Below are positions 26,730 to 35,126 of a stretch of DNA of 64,000 nt, piece by piece; position 1 is the stretch's first letter; each line of letters opens with the position of its first letter. This DNA comes from JANQTF01 sp036835375 (lineage in GTDB: Bacteria > Bacteroidota > Bacteroidia > J057), in NCBI GenBank assembly GCA_036835375.1, contig DAITMB010000002.1, positions 35,429 to 99,428 on the forward strand. Reading direction: 5' to 3'. Under the pieces are notes generated by a model, which was given only the letters and a program-made list of their open reading frames with translations, was not told the DNA's origin and ran no database searches. A program made the translations under genes and the position numbers.

Positions 26730-27668
26730 CTAGTAAACCAGCTTTTCGTATTCACTCACGAATCGGCGATCAAACCAAATAATGGCAAACGTAGCCGCCA
26801 TTAGCACCAATATTCCTGACAATCCATTCACGCCGGCCAAGTAGGGATTGCTGTTCCAAAAGAACAACGTGGAAAGGCCGCCAACTTGCGCTAACACACT
26901 CGAAAAAGTGGCGGAGGCATATACGCTCCTCGTCTTAAGGCTCAGCCAAGCGAGCGGGAAGGCCATGGATAAATGAAAACCCATTATGCTGAGGAACATC
27001 GGGAGGTAGGCCCATGACCAACCGGGAAGGATTTGGATGACCAGCATACTTTGCCAGGCACCTACCAACAAGCCAAGAACAGTATTTCCCCCCAAGAAAC
27101 CCAAGGGTTGCAACTCCCTGAGCAAGTATCCGCGAAATCCCATTTCTCCCCCAAGGTGCATTAGAAGGCCGATGGTGGATCCGATGACGAGGATCAATCC
27201 CAATAGGGTCAAAAAGGTTCCCCAAAAATCCTGTTGAGAAAGCGCCAGCGCCAAATTGACCTTCAATCCTCCACTCATCCAATCCGGCATGAGTTGGAGG
27301 AAGCTTCCAAGGGTATTCCCTAGTATTTCAATCCTACCAAAGCCCGGCGTGTGGAGCAAGTTGCCCATCACGTACACGATTCCAAGCGTGATCGCCAAAA
27401 TGGCTAATGGGGCAAAAACCGTGAGCGCAATCCAACGGTAGTCGTAGTATTTCCGATTCCAGCCCATCCCGGCAGTTGAGGACTGAAAGACCCATTTTCT
27501 CATCACGATCGCAGCCAAAAAAGGGCCGAGGCTGTATGTAAAGGCTTGCAGAATGGACCCAGCCAATCCTTCTAGTCCTACCCAGCCGGGAACTAATCCT
27601 GCTGCCCAACTGATTCCGAAGGCCAGCATCACGAACATCCACACATTTGGCCGGGCAAGAACTTGCAT
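26730..27668 (-). CDS. CPBP/ABI-like membrane protein with divergent protease motifs
   Basis: 312 residues from the Met at 27668. Upstream codons to 27818 overlap the terminator of the next gene, so they are not coding. About eight hydrophobic helices are visible. The segment HLGGEMGFRGYLLRELQPLG corresponds to motif 1 (EExxFRG) of CPBP intramembrane proteases, but the first Glu is Gly. The motif 2 region reads GAWQSMLVI with Gln where the family has a catalytic His, and motif 3 lacks its His/Asn. I infer a CPBP-fold protein that may not be a protease. It is monocistronic. Confidence 0.75.
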   Translation of the reverse strand: MQVLARPNVWMFVMLAFGISWAAGLVPGWVGLEGLAGSILQAFTYSLGPFLAAIVMRKWVFQSSTAGMGWNRKYYDYRWIALTVFAPLAILAITLGIVYVMGNLLHTPGFGRIEILGNTLGSFLQLMPDWMSGGLKVNLALALSQQDFWGTFLTLLGLILVIGSTIGLLMHLGGEMGFRGYLLRELQPLGFLGGNTVLGLLVGAWQSMLVIQILPGWSWAYLPMFLSIMGFHLSMAFPLAWLSLKTRSVYASATFSSVLAQVGGLSTLFFWNSNPYLAGVNGLSGILVLMAATFAIIWFDRRFVSEYEKLVY

Positions 27669-27801
27669 AATTAGTGTTTTTTGAGATTGCTCATGAAACG
27701 TGGACAGGCATGAAAAGATACGCAGGCCACCCTCGATATACAAACCCAACCCGACAAATTGACCGCCACTTTCAACGAAATCATGTGCCATGAAATAGAA
27801 A

Positions 27802-27833
27802 CAGCCCGATGTAGCCATAACTACATCGGGCTG
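27802..27833 (-). terminator. Intrinsic terminator of ppiD
   Basis: A perfect 13-bp stem, CAGCCCGATGTAG / CTACATCGGGCTG, with a 6-base loop, located 18 bases after the stop of the PpiD-type gene on the minus strand. Followed on that strand by TTTCTATTTCA. Confidence 0.8.
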
Positions 27834-27850
27834 CCAAATGATTTGTCGAA

Positions 27851-29962
27851 TTATCGTTGTTGGAAAGTATTCTCGGCTTTCGCACGGAGGTCTTCTACGC
27901 CAGCGATTTCGCGCAACGCCGGATATGCCTTCGACCGGAGGGTAGATCCGCCCTGTGTCTGCTGCGAAATCACCGAATTCGCTAAGATAGCAGGATCCGG
28001 TTCGGGTGCCTCTTGGATCCCCGTCACTTGCACCACATACACGCCATTGAGGCCCACGAGAGGGGAAGATACTTGGCCTTCAGTCATCCCAGAGATTTTA
28101 CCAATGATGAAAGCGTCTGGTCCAATACCTGGAATGGTAGAAGTCTCAAAAGAAATGCTCGTGGCAGTATTGATATAGGCTCCGGCTCCATGTGCCGCAT
28201 TGTAAGCGTCGCGCATGGCATTCAGGTCGCTGCTCGCGATGCCGCTCAAGCGCTCGCGAATGATTTTTCCTTTTTTCTCATCCCGTACTTTCTGTGTTAC
28301 GCCATCTCTCACAGTCTCATCGTCCAAGGCCAGCAGCCCTTTGGGTGACTTCTTGGAAACTTGGGCTACGACGAGCTTATTTGAGTTGACACGAAACACG
28401 CGAGAAGTTGCTCCTTCGTCAGCGTAAAGAGCCCATACGATCACATCGCGGCCGCCATTTACGCCTGGCAAAGTGCGAGAGGCAGGGGTAAGTCCCGCAG
28501 AGGCGAAGGCGACTTTGCCTACTTCTTCCGCTACTTGATTAATGTTTTTAGACTCGTTGAGTTTAGCTGCAAGCTGGTTAGCTTGACCTTCAGTCAGTCT
28601 GCGGGTATCGGCAGATGGAAGAATGGTCTGCTCAATTTCAGCCAAATCGTAGGTTGTCTTGGTCTTGTTGACGACTTGCACGACGTGAAAACCACCCCGC
28701 CCTTTGACAGGCCCGACGATACTGCCAACAGCTGCTTTGTCCATTGCCTCATCAAAGTCGGCACCAAATTGCCCTCTGGAGACCCAGCCCAGTTCACCGC
28801 CGTTTGTTTTAGAAGCAAAGTCATCGGAATTCTCGGATGCCAAGCTGGCAAAGTTTCCTGCATTTGCCTGACGTGCCAAATCAGCAGCCTTCGAACGCGC
28901 GGTTGCGGTGTCAGCCGCTGTGTTCCCAGCGACAGTGACCAGAATATGATTGATCTTTGCGTAGCTTTCTTCGCCTTCTTCTTTCTGCACAAGCTTGTAC
29001 AGCTTGAACAAGCCCCCTTCCCTCACAGGACCAAATACTTGGCGGAGCTCTCCAGCGACTACTTCATCACGAATGTCGGCAGGCACCTCCGAAATGGTGA
29101 CATAATTGCCAGGGCTGTAGGGCCTGCTGGATTTCGTCATCGTATAAACTGAATCGCGCTGCGCCTCTGCAAATGCAGGGATGTTTTTGGCGATTGCCTC
29201 CAGCGCTTTGGCTGTGTCCTCTGCGCTGGGGGTAATGTCAAAAGTCACGTATCGGATGAAAGTCTGCTCCTCTTGCTCATAATCCGCAGGGTGCGCTTTC
29301 ATGTAAGACCGGAGCTCATCATCGCTCACGGCAATGGTGGAATCCTCAATGGCGGAATAATTCACGCCGAGGAAGGAAATATTCGCGCTGCGGTTTTGAT
29401 TAGTATAAATCGCCTTGGCTTGAGCGGGTGAACTCACCCAAGCTGCCTGGACTAGATTGAACAATCGTTCCTGAGCGCGAGAGCGAGCGAGGAACTCTTC
29501 AAAGTTTTTGAATCGCTCTTTGTCAGCCTCGTTAGAGGTGTAAGAAGCCAGCGCTTGCTTGATCTGGTCTGGGCTCACCTGCTGGTTTTGTAGGAAGTAT
29601 TGCTGGACATTGGGGTGAGGCACCGGGCGGGTAAACATATCGTAGATCTCCGCTCCTGTCACCATCAAGCCTATGCGCTCATACTCTGCGTCCAGCAACT
29701 TTTCATCTACCATTTGCTGCCACACCTGATCGGCCATCTGGCCACGAGCCAGCTCATCTCCTTGGTTGGGTTGCTCACTTAACCGGCTCTGATATTCCTG
29801 ATAATCGACTGATTCACCCGCTACTGTTCCAGCAGGCGGATTGCCAAAAGAAGCGCCGCCCAGGCCCGAAAAGAGGTCGCCTAGTACAAAGGCAATCAGG
29901 GCGATGAAGATGATGATCGCCACCAGCGCGATGTTATCCCGAATTTTACTGAGGATGGACAT
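27851..29962 (-). CDS. ppiD: PpiD-type peptidyl-prolyl isomerase/periplasmic chaperone
   Basis: 703 residues. The N-terminus MSILSKIRDNIALVAIIIFIALIAFVLGDLF is a single uncleaved anchor of the PpiD type. A SurA-like N-terminal region (about 40-230) is followed by a parvulin domain (about 335-440: AKINHILVTVAGN ... LASENSDDFASKTNGGELGWVSRGQF ... PVKGRGGFHVVQV). A second, degenerate parvulin-like segment follows near the C-terminus. It assists folding of outer-membrane proteins leaving the Sec channel. In many Bacteroidota this gene is near lptC and a CNNM-type gene, as it is here with two genes inserted. Confidence 0.92.
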   Translation of the reverse strand: MSILSKIRDNIALVAIIIFIALIAFVLGDLFSGLGGASFGNPPAGTVAGESVDYQEYQSRLSEQPNQGDELARGQMADQVWQQMVDEKLLDAEYERIGLMVTGAEIYDMFTRPVPHPNVQQYFLQNQQVSPDQIKQALASYTSNEADKERFKNFEEFLARSRAQERLFNLVQAAWVSSPAQAKAIYTNQNRSANISFLGVNYSAIEDSTIAVSDDELRSYMKAHPADYEQEEQTFIRYVTFDITPSAEDTAKALEAIAKNIPAFAEAQRDSVYTMTKSSRPYSPGNYVTISEVPADIRDEVVAGELRQVFGPVREGGLFKLYKLVQKEEGEESYAKINHILVTVAGNTAADTATARSKAADLARQANAGNFASLASENSDDFASKTNGGELGWVSRGQFGADFDEAMDKAAVGSIVGPVKGRGGFHVVQVVNKTKTTYDLAEIEQTILPSADTRRLTEGQANQLAAKLNESKNINQVAEEVGKVAFASAGLTPASRTLPGVNGGRDVIVWALYADEGATSRVFRVNSNKLVVAQVSKKSPKGLLALDDETVRDGVTQKVRDEKKGKIIRERLSGIASSDLNAMRDAYNAAHGAGAYINTATSISFETSTIPGIGPDAFIIGKISGMTEGQVSSPLVGLNGVYVVQVTGIQEAPEPDPAILANSVISQQTQGGSTLRSKAYPALREIAGVEDLRAKAENTFQQR

Positions 29963-29988
29963 AGAAGTAAATATGCTGACTTACGAGT

Positions 29989-29996
29989 CAAATTTA
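29989..29996 (-). promoter_or_regulatory. TAAATTTG -7 box of ppiD
   Basis: On the minus strand the octamer TAAATTTG fits the Bacteroidota TAnnTTTG -7 consensus. A start point near 29982 gives a 20-base leader. No good TTG is present at the -33 distance, so support is partial. Confidence 0.4.
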
Positions 29997-30098
29997 AGAG
30001 GCGCAAATTACGTCCATTCCCGTCGTTTTTCAAAATATCTAGTTCGTAGAGCAAAGAGTTGTTGGGAGAGATGGAAAATATAATCGAAAAATATTGTA

Positions 30099-30114
30099 CA
30101 TACCAGTCGGTATG
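30099..30114. promoter_or_regulatory. Candidate TetR operator upstream of the tetR gene
   Basis: A perfect palindrome CATACC-AGTC-GGTATG ends 14 bases before the regulator start, the usual place for an autoregulatory site. The TACC...GGTA arms are typical of TetR-family operators. A related sequence lies before the next gene at 30738-30755. Confidence 0.6.
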
Positions 30115-30128
30115 CGTAGTTTTGAACT

Positions 30129-30719
30129 ATGACGTCTGGTACCCGAACTCGCATTCTGCACAAAAATTTTGAAGCCATGCACTTACAAGGCTTCCAGGGA
30201 ATGCGCACAGACAAAGTGATGCAGGACCTTGGAATCACGAAGGGTGCTTTCTATCATTATTTCCGAACCAAACACGAGTTGGGCTATGCCATCGTTGAAG
30301 AAATTCTCGCCCCACAGTATGTGCAAGCTTGGGCCCGGTTGGCGTCTGCTTCGGAAAATCCCTTGAACATGATCGTTCAGCACTTGGAAGAGCTGGCAGA
30401 GACACAAGACTCAGACCGAATCAAACTCGGATGCCCGCTCAACAACTTGGTGCAGGAAATGTCACCGCTGGATGAAGGGTTTCGCATTCGTCTCCGGCGA
30501 ATTTTCGACCAAATGCAAGAGGGCGTTAGCCTAGGCATCATGCGAGGACAAGCTCAAGGCACTGTTCGCAAAGATGTAGATGCTCAAGAGTTGGGGATAT
30601 TCATTATCGCTGCGCTGGAAGGTGCTTTTAGCATAGCGAAGGTTCAGCAGAGTTTGGAGGTATTTCAACAAGCAATCCGTCAGCTTGCGAGCTTTGTCCG
30701 CTCCTTGGCTGCAACCTAG
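30129..30719 (+). CDS. TetR-family transcriptional regulator
   Basis: 196 residues. The N-terminal helix-turn-helix is clear: TRTRILHKNFEAMHLQGFQGMRTDKVMQDLGITKGAFYHYFRTKHELGYAIVEE. The C-terminal part resembles TetR_C domains of regulators of oxidoreductase genes (NLVQEMSPLDEGFRIRLRRIF ... AALEGAFSIAKV). A palindrome lies directly before it and a related site lies in front of the NmrA-type gene 62 bases downstream. I infer that it represses itself and that gene until an electrophile or small ligand binds. The ligand is unknown. Confidence 0.92.
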   Translation: MTSGTRTRILHKNFEAMHLQGFQGMRTDKVMQDLGITKGAFYHYFRTKHELGYAIVEEILAPQYVQAWARLASASENPLNMIVQHLEELAETQDSDRIKLGCPLNNLVQEMSPLDEGFRIRLRRIFDQMQEGVSLGIMRGQAQGTVRKDVDAQELGIFIIAALEGAFSIAKVQQSLEVFQQAIRQLASFVRSLAAT

Positions 30720-30724
30720 TTTTT

Positions 30725-30756
30725 TTGCCTCAAAAACATACCTACTAGTACGTATT
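30725..30756 (+). promoter_or_regulatory. Promoter and overlapping operator of the NmrA-like gene
   Basis: TTG (30725-30727) and TACGTATT (30749-30756), 21 bases apart, loosely fit the Bacteroidota promoter. The imperfect palindrome ATACCTACTAGTACGTAT (30738-30755, one mismatched pair) overlaps the -7 box. It shares TACnAGTnnGTAT with the site before tetR. Binding there would block the promoter. Confidence 0.5.
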
Positions 30757-30781
30757 TTTTCACTTTTTACTTTCCTTTATC

Positions 30782-31690
30782 ATGAAGTATGTCATCACAG
30801 GCGCTACCGGAAACACCGGTAAGCGCATCACTATTGCCTTGCTGTCAGCTGGCCACAAAGTCGTGGCTGTAAGCCGAGACGAAGCACATCTCCGCTCTCT
30901 CGTGGAGGAAGGAGCCACTCCCGCCGTCGGCACCCTGGAAGACGCTGATTTTCTCGCAGAGACTTTTCAAGGAGCACAGGCTATTTATGCCTTGATTCCC
31001 CCCAATTTTCAAGCTCCTGATTTCCGAGCGTACCAACAATCAGTTGCCCAAGCGATCGTGTCAGGGCTTCGTCATAGTGGCGTTTCGCACGTGGTGACGC
31101 TGAGCAGTTTCGGTGCACATCGCCCAGACACAGGTGTCGTGAGCGGATTGTATGATTTCGAGCAATTGCTTGCCGAATCGCTCCCGTCCCTTCACGTGCT
31201 TCATTTGCGGGCAGGATTTTTTATGGAAAATTTCTTTGGCATGATTCCGGCGGTGCAGCACGCGGGCGTTCTGGGTGGCTTTCCCTTGCCCCCAAATCAA
31301 CCCACAGCGGTTGTTCACACCCAAGACATCGCGCAGATGGCCACCGATCGATTGCTGAAGCTTGACTTCTCAGGACAAGGTCATGTGGCCGCGGCGCACA
31401 GTAAAGACTATACTTTGACAGAAGCCGCTGCCATCTTAGGCGCAGCCATTGGTCAACCCGATTTAGCCTACGTTCAGTTTTCCGACGATCAATTTCGCAG
31501 CGGAATGTTGCAGATGGGTGCCAAAGACAGTATCATCGACGGCTACATCACCTTCGGAAAGGCGGTTGCCAACGGCGCATTGAACGAAGGCACAGATCGT
31601 GATCTAACACAAGGAACGCCTACTTCACTGGAATCATTTGCGTCCGTTTGGGCAGAGGCCTATTGGCACGCAACTGCTGTGCAAGGCTAG
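30782..31690 (+). CDS. NmrA-like NAD(P)-binding oxidoreductase/epimerase
   Basis: 302 residues. The Rossmann start MKYVITGATGNTGKRITIALLSAGHKVVAVSRD and LEDADFLAETFQGAQAIYALIPP are typical of the NmrA/QorB branch of atypical SDRs. The catalytic Tyr-x-x-x-Lys of true reductases is absent, as usual in this branch. Such proteins act as quinone reductases or redox sensors. TetR-NmrA pairs with a shared operator are common in detoxification responses. The pair sits between ppiD and the CNNM operon. Function is assigned at family level only. Confidence 0.87.
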   Translation: MKYVITGATGNTGKRITIALLSAGHKVVAVSRDEAHLRSLVEEGATPAVGTLEDADFLAETFQGAQAIYALIPPNFQAPDFRAYQQSVAQAIVSGLRHSGVSHVVTLSSFGAHRPDTGVVSGLYDFEQLLAESLPSLHVLHLRAGFFMENFFGMIPAVQHAGVLGGFPLPPNQPTAVVHTQDIAQMATDRLLKLDFSGQGHVAAAHSKDYTLTEAAAILGAAIGQPDLAYVQFSDDQFRSGMLQMGAKDSIIDGYITFGKAVANGALNEGTDRDLTQGTPTSLESFASVWAEAYWHATAVQG

Positions 31691-31720
31691 ATCGTTCCTC
31701 TCGATGTGACAAGCTCCCAA

Positions 31721-31762
31721 CAATCAGCAGAAACCTTCCTTCGGGAGGGTTTCTGCTGATTG
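31721..31762. terminator. Strong bidirectional terminator
   Basis: A 15-bp perfect stem, CAATCAGCAGAAACC / GGTTTCTGCTGATTG, around a further short inner pairing. It is followed by ATTTTCGTT on the plus strand. It lies between the convergent NmrA-like gene and the CNNM gene. Confidence 0.85.
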
Positions 31763-31817
31763 ATTTTCGTTCATCCCCATTGGGATGCTGAGCTAAATGA
31801 GCAGGAGGGCAACCCGA

Positions 31818-33116
31818 TTAGGTAGATATGCCGCTGAGTTTGATGAGAATCAATCGATTGGCACTGGCCTTCACCACAGTGAGCACATAAGGCCCTGCCG
31901 CAAAAGATTCCCCTTCTTCTGGGATGTCTTCTGCGATGTAGAGCACCAGTCCGCCCAAAGTATTGTACCCTTCATCCCAAGGAAGTTCCAACTCGAACTC
32001 TTCGTTCAGGTCGTCAATTTCATGCCTTGCCCCGAGAAGCAAGCTCCCGTCTTCAAGGCGCTGCACGAACATATCTTCGTCAGGCTTGGACTCCTTGGAC
32101 TCTTCAAAGTCGTGCTCGTCTTCAATGTCGCCAAACACTTCCTCCACGAGGTCTTCCATGGTAAGGATGCCCGAAGTTCCACCAAACTCGTCCACGACGA
32201 TCGCGAGTGTCCGTTGGTGCCCCGTAAGCTCTGTGAGGAGCATGTTGGCCGGCATGGATTCTGGCACCACGTGAGCAGGCTGTAGGATATCTTCCAGCCG
32301 CTCGGGGCGCTTAAACAGGTCTTTGGAGTGCACAAATCCCTTGATTTCGTCCAAGCTGTCTTCGTAAATGATGATTTTGGACAAACGTGTGTCGATAAAT
32401 TTATCCAGAATCTCATCAATGGGAGTATCGAGCGAAGATGCAATGATTTCTGTTCGTGGCACCATAAAGTCCCTTGCCCGCGTGTCTTTGAAAGCCAGTG
32501 CATTGGTGAGCATGGCAGTGTCGAGGTCGGGCAACGGCACGGATTCGCTGGCGGTAATCACCTCCTGAATGTATTGGTCCAGGTCCTTTCGGCCCAGAGG
32601 CACGACTTTCTCTTCTGTGTTGACGCGAAAGAGAAAGCGCAGCAATAGCTTGGCCACACCGTTGACTGCACGCACCAACAAGAAAAAGAGAATGTAAAAA
32701 AACTGTAGCACATACGCGAACGGAAACACCAAGGTGTCTGCATTTCGTCGAAAAATCGCCTTGGGAATGTATTCAGCGAAAATCAAGACGATCAGCGTTG
32801 CGATGACCGTCTGCACGAGGGTAAATAACAGATATGCTTGCTCCGGGTCCAAGACCAATCCCTCGCGCAAGATCGGGTCAGTGATCTGATTGACCATGAT
32901 GGTAAAGGCAACCAAGGCGAGGTTGTTCCCGATCAGGATGGTGATCAGCACTTCGGAAGTCTTCTTTTTGAAGTCAGACAAAATACGCCCTGCGCGGTCG
33001 CCTTGGACAGTCCGAAGCTCAATTTTTAATCTGCTGGCAGACAGAAACGCGATTTCCATTCCCGAAAAGAAGAAGGAAGATGCCAGCGCAACCACTGCTA
33101 TGAAAATCTCAGTCAT
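31818..33116 (-). CDS. CNNM/CorC-type transporter with CBS pair (GldE-like family)
   Basis: 432 residues. The N-terminal DUF21/CNNM membrane domain has about four helices (MTEIFIAVVALASSFFFSGMEIAFLSASRLKIEL at the start). A CBS pair follows (about 205-330; ARDFMVPRTEIIASSLDTP and LTELTGHQRTLAIVVDEFGGTSGILTMEDLVEEVFGDI). The C-terminal CorC/HlyC domain ends the protein. The family moves divalent cations; gliding protein GldE belongs to it, but the identity here is not certain. The start overlaps the preceding small gene by four bases. Confidence 0.9.
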   Translation of the reverse strand: MTEIFIAVVALASSFFFSGMEIAFLSASRLKIELRTVQGDRAGRILSDFKKKTSEVLITILIGNNLALVAFTIMVNQITDPILREGLVLDPEQAYLLFTLVQTVIATLIVLIFAEYIPKAIFRRNADTLVFPFAYVLQFFYILFFLLVRAVNGVAKLLLRFLFRVNTEEKVVPLGRKDLDQYIQEVITASESVPLPDLDTAMLTNALAFKDTRARDFMVPRTEIIASSLDTPIDEILDKFIDTRLSKIIIYEDSLDEIKGFVHSKDLFKRPERLEDILQPAHVVPESMPANMLLTELTGHQRTLAIVVDEFGGTSGILTMEDLVEEVFGDIEDEHDFEESKESKPDEDMFVQRLEDGSLLLGARHEIDDLNEEFELELPWDEGYNTLGGLVLYIAEDIPEEGESFAAGPYVLTVVKASANRLILIKLSGIST

Positions 33117-33403
33117 GTCCGGGGAGATTGGTCTTCAGGTGCTGTGGACGACGCACGGCGCTGTGCCTCGTCTTGTTCTTCGGCCCACTCAGCGAGCTCA
33201 CGCTCGATCTCTTCTACCCGCTCGGCCTCAATGGCCTCGAAGCGCTTGCGCTGGCTTCGACGAAAGGCAAACATAAAAGCAAAAATGCCCATCGATAACA
33301 AAATCAAAAAAAATCGATGGCCTTCCAGCCGGTCGTATTCTGTCACTAAAAAAGTGAAAGACATCCCGGCAAGTATCAAATAGACATATTCGATGTATCT
33401 CAT
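33113..33403 (-). CDS. Small membrane protein with coiled-coil tail
   Basis: 96 residues. Two hydrophobic helices (YVYLILAGMSFTFLV and FFLILLSMGIFAFMFAF) are followed by a charged Arg/Glu-rich helix (RKRFEAIEAERVEEIERELAEW) and a disordered tail. It overlaps lptC upstream by four bases (ATGA, 33400-33403) and the CNNM gene downstream by four bases (33113-33116). It is therefore surely part of one operon, probably envelope-related. No family recognised. Confidence 0.8.
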   Translation of the reverse strand: MRYIEYVYLILAGMSFTFLVTEYDRLEGHRFFLILLSMGIFAFMFAFRRSQRKRFEAIEAERVEEIERELAEWAEEQDEAQRRASSTAPEDQSPRT

Positions 33404-34005
33404 AGATCAGAGCTTTCATCTACTTCAACCTCTCCACTTGTGCCAAAAAGGTCATATGCCGAAAAATCCGCTGTGGCTTTCAGCCCATTGCGTGCTACAA
33501 TGTCTTGGGCAGTGGTGACGATGTGGACAGGCAACGGCGTGTAAATTGAATCTTTGTGCTGAGACCAGGTAAGCTGATCTGTCGCCAGTCGGTCATTTTT
33601 GTAATTGACCAACGTCACATTATGGTACAGAAGCGCTTCCCGACGAACACTATAAAACACAGCCGAATCGGATCGAATGGTCCCATTCACCCGGCCATTT
33701 CCATCATATAAAACGACCTTCACACCACCCGACAGGTCATGGTGCGCCTCTTCTCCTTCCTCGGGCTTCCGCTCTGCTACCCTTCCGGCGGTGAGCACGG
33801 CGGTCAGGCGCGCGGAGTCCGAAAATACATACTCCACCTCGAACATTTCCACCAGCACGTTATCTTCTTCCTCCAAAAAAGGGAGTTCTACTGGTGAATC
33901 ATCACCTAAACATCCCGACAAGGCCATCAGGCTCCCCAAAGCCAGCCCCCAAGTTCGAATGAAAGCCAAGAAGGACCATGATCTGTGTCCCAACGTTGTG
34001 TCCAT
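33400..34005 (-). CDS. lptC: LPS export protein LptC, lipoprotein form
   Basis: 201 residues. The N-terminus ends with a lipobox (LMALSGC). The Bacteroidota LptC pattern follows: EMFEVEYVFSDSARLTAVLTAGRV ... LSGGVKVVLYDGNGRVNGTIRSDSAVFYSVRREALLYHNVTLVN, with the OstA-like beta-jellyroll. LptC passes lipopolysaccharide from the inner-membrane LptBFG complex to the periplasmic bridge. It heads an operon with the small membrane protein and the CNNM gene, linked by two ATGA overlaps. Confidence 0.88.
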   Translation of the reverse strand: MDTTLGHRSWSFLAFIRTWGLALGSLMALSGCLGDDSPVELPFLEEEDNVLVEMFEVEYVFSDSARLTAVLTAGRVAERKPEEGEEAHHDLSGGVKVVLYDGNGRVNGTIRSDSAVFYSVRREALLYHNVTLVNYKNDRLATDQLTWSQHKDSIYTPLPVHIVTTAQDIVARNGLKATADFSAYDLFGTSGEVEVDESSDL

Positions 34006-34009
34006 GGTA

Positions 34010-34017
34010 CAAACTTA
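34010..34017 (-). promoter_or_regulatory. TAAGTTTG -7 box directly before lptC
   Basis: On the minus strand TAAGTTTG exactly fits TAnnTTTG. It ends only four bases before the annotated ATG, so transcription would begin at or next to the start codon. That means either a leaderless mRNA or a chance match. No TTG is seen at the -33 distance. Confidence 0.35.
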
Positions 34018-34237
34018 CGAAAACGATTCATCACTTCACGTGCGAGTCATTACAGCTTTCCTTTGGGAACAAAATCCATCAAATCCTACCTGTCCTCTCC
34101 ATGTTTTGCTGAGATCGGCTCGCGAACGGAAGCTTTAGAAGGGTGTTTGGTGGGGTGAAAACGCCGCGATTCACGGTAATTTGTATTTGTAAATCGTCCT
34201 CTTCTGGACAGCCATTTTACAAGATCTTTTGTTTGCC

Positions 34238-34408
34238 ATGTCCATGATTTTTGAACTCCTCCTCTTCCTTGTTTGGTCCGTCTTCTTCCTCGCCACACTT
34301 CTTGGCGTGTGGAATGAGCCTCAAAAGAGCGAAAATCCGGACTTCGCTGCCTCTTCTTCTACCACTAGCACGACCAGCGCGATGGAAATCGCCAATCAAC
34401 TCTGGTGA
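34238..34408 (+). CDS. Small single-helix membrane protein
   Basis: A 56-residue ORF. Residues 4-25 form one hydrophobic helix (MIFELLLFLVWSVFFLATLLGVW) followed by a Ser/Thr-rich tail ending IANQLW. It stands alone between lptC and the ParA region. The membrane-helix-plus-tail composition is protein-like, but no family is recognised and no terminator is visible. Confidence 0.45.
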   Translation: MSMIFELLLFLVWSVFFLATLLGVWNEPQKSENPDFAASSSTTSTTSAMEIANQLW

Positions 34409-34595
34409 AAACCTGATCGCGCCTGCATCCTCCACGCAGTGAAACCGGCGTTTTCTCGCAAAAAACCAAACACAATCGCATGAGTCGGTCTCGCAAGAGA
34501 TCGACTTTCTTTTATCAAAAAAAATCCGTGGGATTGACCGGCCGAACAACTCAGACCATCTGCAAGAAAGAGACCCTAAGAAACAAATGCAGGGA

Positions 34596-35099
34596 TTAGC
34601 CTTCCTGCTGTAGGTAGCGCTCCAGTGCGCGCTCAATCACGTCGCGAACGCGGATACCCTTGGAGTCGGCGATTTCTTTGACACGGGTCATGACGCGCGG
34701 TGTGAGAATCTTACCAAATTGCCGTTCGAATTCTTTGTCAGGCGAAAAATCCTGCGCCTCTTTGCGAGACCAGCTTCGGGTCGGAATGATGTCATCGAAG
34801 GCCGCCTGATCATAGGCTTCTTCGATGGTCTCGAGAAAGCTTTTTCGCTTGCTTGTGGCTCGCTTTTCCTCTGGTTTGCCGCTTGGCGCAGGTGTAGCTA
34901 CGCGCTTGGGCGATTGTTCGCTGATATTTTCCTCAATGGTGCTGAGAAAACTCTTTTTCCGAGAGGAAGATGTCTTGCCTTTCCCAGAAGACGAGCGGGG
35001 AGTGGAAGCCGGTTTGGGCTTCCTGGCGTCTGGAATCAGGTCGCTGAGCACATGATCATCGAACGCGTCGTCTAGGGTGTCAAGAAAGCTTTTCGCCAT
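34596..35099 (-). CDS. ParA partner candidate with three KSFL motifs and an RHH-like C-terminus
   Basis: 167 residues. Three copies of a short motif are separated by Ser/Pro/Lys-rich, probably disordered linkers: KSFLDTLDDAF (residue 3), KSFLSTIEENI (49) and KSFLETIEEAY (86). The first and third are followed by a second shared element (LSDLIPD, FDDIIPT). The last 40 residues (ILTPRVMTRVKEIADSKGIRVRDVIERALERYL) resemble a ribbon-helix-helix-type dimerisation or DNA-binding segment. It lies 27 bases downstream of the ParA gene. I infer a cargo or centromere-binding adaptor for that ATPase. It is not a classical ParB, since the ParB nuclease box is absent. Confidence 0.75.
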   Translation of the reverse strand: MAKSFLDTLDDAFDDHVLSDLIPDARKPKPASTPRSSSGKGKTSSSRKKSFLSTIEENISEQSPKRVATPAPSGKPEEKRATSKRKSFLETIEEAYDQAAFDDIIPTRSWSRKEAQDFSPDKEFERQFGKILTPRVMTRVKEIADSKGIRVRDVIERALERYLQQEG

Positions 35100-35126
35100 G
35101 GACAGGGCCGAGAGCCTCGGCGGATA

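Noticed and set aside
34251..34442. 63-codon plus-strand ORF
   Set aside because: It is a frame shadow of the 56-codon ORF at 34238-34408 and has Ser-rich random composition.
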